Notes under the pieces: generated by a model
What the model saw: the letters and a program-made list of their open reading frames with translations, nothing else
Told to the model about the DNA's origin: nothing
The model's database searches: none
Part shown: piece after piece, positions 62,284 through 64,000 of the stretch
Layout of the letters: every line of letters begins with the position of its first letter
How positions within the stretch are numbered: position 1 is the first letter of the stretch
Translations under genes and position numbers: made by a program
Assembly (NCBI GenBank): GCA_902586885.1
Contig: CACIJG010000004.1
Coordinates: forward strand, 1 to 64,000
Reading direction: 5' to 3'
From: an uncultured Alphaproteobacteria bacterium
GTDB lineage: Bacteria; Pseudomonadota; Alphaproteobacteria; Rhodobacterales; Rhodobacteraceae
DNA: 64,000 nucleotides

Positions 62284-64000
62284 TTATTCAGCCGCTCTTG
62301 CTTGAGCATTTTGGATTGCTCTCCAAACTGTCTCAGGCGTTGCAGGCATTGACATATCAGAAACCCCTAAAGGACTTAACGCATTAATTATTGCATTGAT
62401 TAAAGCTGGTGGTGACGCAATAGCACCCGCTTCACCACATCCTTTAACGCCTAGATCGTTGTGAGTACACGGTGTGTTTGTGCATTCAACTTTAAAAGAA
62501 GGCAAGTCATCTGCTCGTGGCATACAGTAGTCCATGTAGGAAGCAGTTAGAAGCTGACCATTCTCATCATAGTGAGCATTTTCCAATAATGCCTGGCCAA
62601 TACCCTGAGCAATTCCACCATGAACCTGACCTTCCACTATCATTGGATTTATTAAGTTCCCAAAATCATCACAAGCAGCCCAATCTACTATCTCAACTAC
62701 CCCTGTCGTAGGATCAACTTCAACCTCTGCAATATGAGTTCCTGCAGGATATGTAAAATTCATTGGATCATAAAAGGCGGTTTCTTCTAAACCAGGCTCT
62801 AAGGTTTCCAATGGATAGTTGTGAGGAACATAAGCCGCCAAAGCAACTTCTCCAAAAGCTGTCTCTTTGTCAGTTCCAGACACTGTAAATTTTCCTTCCT
62901 TGAACTCTACGTCATCAGCAGAAGCCTCCATCAAATGAGCAGCAATCTTCTTACTCTTCTCAATAACTTTGTCTAGTGCCTTGCTGATAGCTACACCTCC
63001 AACTGCCAAACTTCTAGAACCGTAGGTACCCATTCCAAATGGACTCCTATCACTATCACCATGTACCAACTCAACGCTCGAATTGGGTACACCAAGCTTC
63101 TCTGTAACGATCTGCGCAAAAGTAGTAGCATGACCCTGACCATGGCTATGAGCTCCAGTGGTAACAGTTATCGTGCCGGTAGGATCAACTCTAACGGAGG
63201 CGGACTCCCATCCACCTACTCTACCACCTAATGCTCCTGCTACCGCAGAGGGAGCTATTCCGCAGGCTTCTATGTAACTTGAAACCCCAATACCTCTATA
63301 CTTTCCTCTTTTTGAAGCTTCAGACCTCCTACTTTCAAAATTTTTATAGTCGATCATCTCCATTGCTTTATCCAGAGCAGGTTCATAATCACCAGTATCA
63401 TACTGGAGTGCTACCGCTGTTTGATATGGGAAAGCATCTTTAGGAATAAAATTTAGTCTCCTAAATTCCGCTTGGTCCATACCAACTTCTCTAGCCGCTT
63501 GATCAATGACCCTTTCTAATAAATAGGTAGCTTCAGGCCTTCCTGCCCCCCTGTAAGCATCAACAGGAGTTGTAGTAGTTGCATAGCCCTTAACATTTGT
63601 ATAAATAGCAGGAATGTCGTAAAGGCCGGATAGAAGAGTACCATGCAAATATGTGGGTACAGCTACTGCAAACGCTGAAAGATAGCCACCTAAGTTTGCT
63701 AAAGTATCGACCCTCAAACCGATTATCTTATTGTTACTGTCTAGAGCTAATTGTACATTGTTTATATGATCTCTGCCGTGAGCATCAGTAAGAAATGCTT
63801 GTGTTCTATCTGCTGTCCATTTTATTGGTCTTTTTATTTTCTTTGATGCCCATGTACAAACAGCTTCTTCTACATATACGTATATTTTTGCTCCGAATCC
63901 CCCTCCTACATCCGGGGCTACTACGCGTATTTTAGACTCAGGTATCTGAAACATGAATGCTGCCAAGACAAGTCTTGTCAGGTGAGGACTCTGAGACGTA
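62284..64000 (-). CDS. coxL: Form II CO-dehydrogenase-like molybdenum subunit (3' part only)
   Basis: C-terminal roughly 572 aa of the large molybdopterin subunit; the 5' end lies beyond 64000. At the right edge the frame reads [18 protein letters not shown] and then [17 protein letters not shown], as in CoxL. The active-site loop is [27 protein letters not shown] is the form II signature, while form I CO dehydrogenase has AYRCSFR. The late [18 protein letters not shown] holds the catalytic Glu. So it is a molybdenum hydroxylase whose true substrate, CO or another, is uncertain. Confidence 0.92.
   Translation of the reverse strand, partial: TSQSPHLTRLVLAAFMFQIPESKIRVVAPDVGGGFGAKIYVYVEEAVCTWASKKIKRPIKWTADRTQAFLTDAHGRDHINNVQLALDSNNKIIGLRVDTLANLGGYLSAFAVAVPTYLHGTLLSGLYDIPAIYTNVKGYATTTTPVDAYRGAGRPEATYLLERVIDQAAREVGMDQAEFRRLNFIPKDAFPYQTAVALQYDTGDYEPALDKAMEMIDYKNFESRRSEASKRGKYRGIGVSSYIEACGIAPSAVAGALGGRVGGWESASVRVDPTGTITVTTGAHSHGQGHATTFAQIVTEKLGVPNSSVELVHGDSDRSPFGMGTYGSRSLAVGGVAISKALDKVIEKSKKIAAHLMEASADDVEFKEGKFTVSGTDKETAFGEVALAAYVPHNYPLETLEPGLEETAFYDPMNFTYPAGTHIAEVEVDPTTGVVEIVDWAACDDFGNLINPMIVEGQVHGGIAQGIGQALLENAHYDENGQLLTASYMDYCMPRADDLPSFKVECTNTPCTHNDLGVKGCGEAGAIASPPALINAIINALSPLGVSDMSMPATPETVWRAIQNAQARAAE

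Noticed and set aside
62284-64000. Form I (true aerobic CO dehydrogenase) annotation
   Set aside because: The active-site loop is AYRGAGR instead of AYRCSFR.
1-64000. CRISPR arrays, tRNA or rRNA genes, insertion sequences and prophage
   Set aside because: Read for repeats, transposase motifs and tRNA-like cloverleaf ends in the gaps; the intergenic regions are too short and none showed supporting structure.

Overview
The window reads as one dense, AT-rich chromosome segment of an aerobic, heterotrophic, probably planktonic alphaproteobacterium. The evidence is the aerobic cobalamin pathway (CobN, CobG, CobF), the many acyl-CoA dehydrogenases, biotin carboxylases and xanthine-oxidase-type CO dehydrogenase-like genes, and very short gaps (nine convergent gene pairs, none more than 28 bp apart). 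A low-GC SAR116-like or related marine lineage would fit, but no taxonomic marker gene is present, so this is inference. I saw no insertion sequence, phage gene, CRISPR array, tRNA or rRNA.

Layout. 1-1.8 kb (minus): start of uvrC, a pteridine-reductase-like SDR and a short S49 peptidase. 2.0-4.7 kb (plus): a Tas-like aldo/keto reductase and an ABC-2 exporter pair. 4.7-9.4 kb: glutaryl-CoA dehydrogenase (minus), then an omega-aminotransferase, SelO and a b561-type cytochrome (plus). 9.4-29.1 kb: about 20 cobalamin genes. cobT is on minus, cobD-cobC on plus, cobQ-cobO on minus, and a long plus operon (DUF1636, cobW, cobN, G, H, I, J, L, E, M, B, A, F, P) sits behind a cobalamin riboswitch. cobK is embedded in that operon on the opposite strand. 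Cobaltochelatase CobS/CobT, cobalamin synthase CobV, BluB and cobalt or B12 transporters are not in the window.

29.2-43.7 kb: a redoxin, rpe, two quinone oxidoreductases and a minus-strand acyl-CoA carboxylation cluster (AtuA-family protein, acyl-CoA ligase, carboxyltransferase, enoyl-CoA hydratase, biotin carboxylase, flavin monooxygenase, TIGR03084-like protein) with a divergent acyl-CoA dehydrogenase. It resembles the acyclic terpene/leucine (Atu/Liu) logic but has no HMG-CoA lyase. 43.8-48.3 kb: a beta-oxidation operon with a bifunctional hydratase/dehydrogenase and a probable heteromeric acyl-CoA dehydrogenase pair. 48.3-50.5 kb: tungstate-type transporter TupBCA. 50.5-55.3 kb: an amidase and a tightly coupled four-gene operon (GT2 glycosyltransferase, MTAN-like nucleosidase, spore-photoproduct-lyase-like radical SAM enzyme, SDR), the least explained unit here.

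55.5-60.9 kb: a TVP38-type membrane protein, an FAD oxidoreductase, a CocE/NonD hydrolase that seems to start at a rare ATT codon, and a class V aminotransferase. 61-64 kb (minus): coxG, coxM and the 3' part of a form II coxL (AYRGAGR motif), running off the right edge.

No gene in the 64 kb is recognisable as a transcription factor. The only regulator I can see is the B12 riboswitch. Many genes overlap by 4-8 nt, and TTG or GTG starts with good Shine-Dalgarno sequences are common, so several starts were moved here from the longest possible reading frame.
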